Source: an uncultured Oscillospiraceae bacterium (GTDB lineage Bacteria; Bacillota; Clostridia; Oscillospirales; Ruminococcaceae). From it: a stretch of 5,608 nt of DNA. The stretch covers positions 1-5,608 of the forward strand of contig CAJTMU010000128.1 in assembly GCA_910577365.1 (NCBI GenBank), given 5' to 3'. The notes under the pieces are model-generated. The model ran no database searches. It was not told the origin of the DNA and worked only from the letters and a program-made list of their open reading frames with translations. Position numbers and translations under genes: made by a program. Shown in pieces: positions 5,565 to 5,608 of the stretch; position 1 is the first letter of the stretch, and each line of letters starts with the position of its first letter.

Positions 5565-5608
5565 AAGGTCAGCCACAAACCGCCCACGTATGAATTTTCC
5601 GCAAGCCG
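5565..5608 (+). repeat. Structured repeat copy E, cut by the window end
   Basis: Only the left part is visible: CAGCCACAAACC (5570-5581, identical to copy C), the CCGCCCACG block shared with copy D, and the full core GAATTTTCCGCAAGC (5592-5606). P2, P3 and the closing arm would lie beyond the window. Confidence 0.7.

Noticed and set aside
5212..5608. A CRISPR array, because short blocks recur at intervals
   Set aside because: Repeat units are long and internally variable, the segments between them are paired stems rather than spacers, and no cas genes are present.

Overview
The window looks like a chromosomal segment of a Gram-positive gut or rumen Clostridia, most likely an Oscillospiraceae/Ruminococcus-type organism. 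This is inferred from protein style: a soluble multi-PAS hybrid histidine kinase, a Clostridia-type pyridoxamine kinase and an EamA transporter. Strong TAAGGAGG-like ribosome sites, GTG starts and mid-range GC also fit. No marker gene fixes the species.

Three genes lie on the + strand. Positions 201-3110 encode a 969-residue cytoplasmic hybrid histidine kinase (PAS-like sensor region, HisKA, HATPase, receiver). Positions 3274-4101 encode a 275-residue PLP-salvage kinase of the PfkB/ribokinase superfamily. Positions 4218-5105 encode a roughly 10-TM EamA/DMT transporter whose start codon is ambiguous. Spacers of 163 and 116 bases separate the genes, so a single tight operon is not evident. No response regulator or HPt partner for the kinase is present. 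The kinase and transporter could form a small vitamin-B6 neighbourhood, but nothing in the sequence proves this.

The most interesting content is between the genes. A structured repeat family occurs in the kinase leader (about 60-178), between the kinase and pyridoxamine kinase genes (about 3131-3231), and three times after the transporter gene (about 5212-5349, 5422-5563, and 5565 to the window end). Copies share short sequence blocks (GAATTTTCCGCAAGC; GGCTAACGGAGTTTT; a GCAG or GCAT spacer) while their stems differ in sequence yet stay paired. The common plan is an outer helix P1, a long variable hairpin P2 and, in two copies, a perfect 9-bp hairpin P3. A short helix may also pair the sequence just upstream of P1 with the sequence just before the P1 3' arm, which would make a pseudoknot. 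Compensatory differences between copies, and G-U wobbles that mostly favour the + strand, suggest selection on structure. The family could be a repeated noncoding RNA or a structured mobile element. I do not recognise it as a named class.

The last 503 bases (5106-5608) contain no credible protein gene on either strand and are largely occupied by these repeats.
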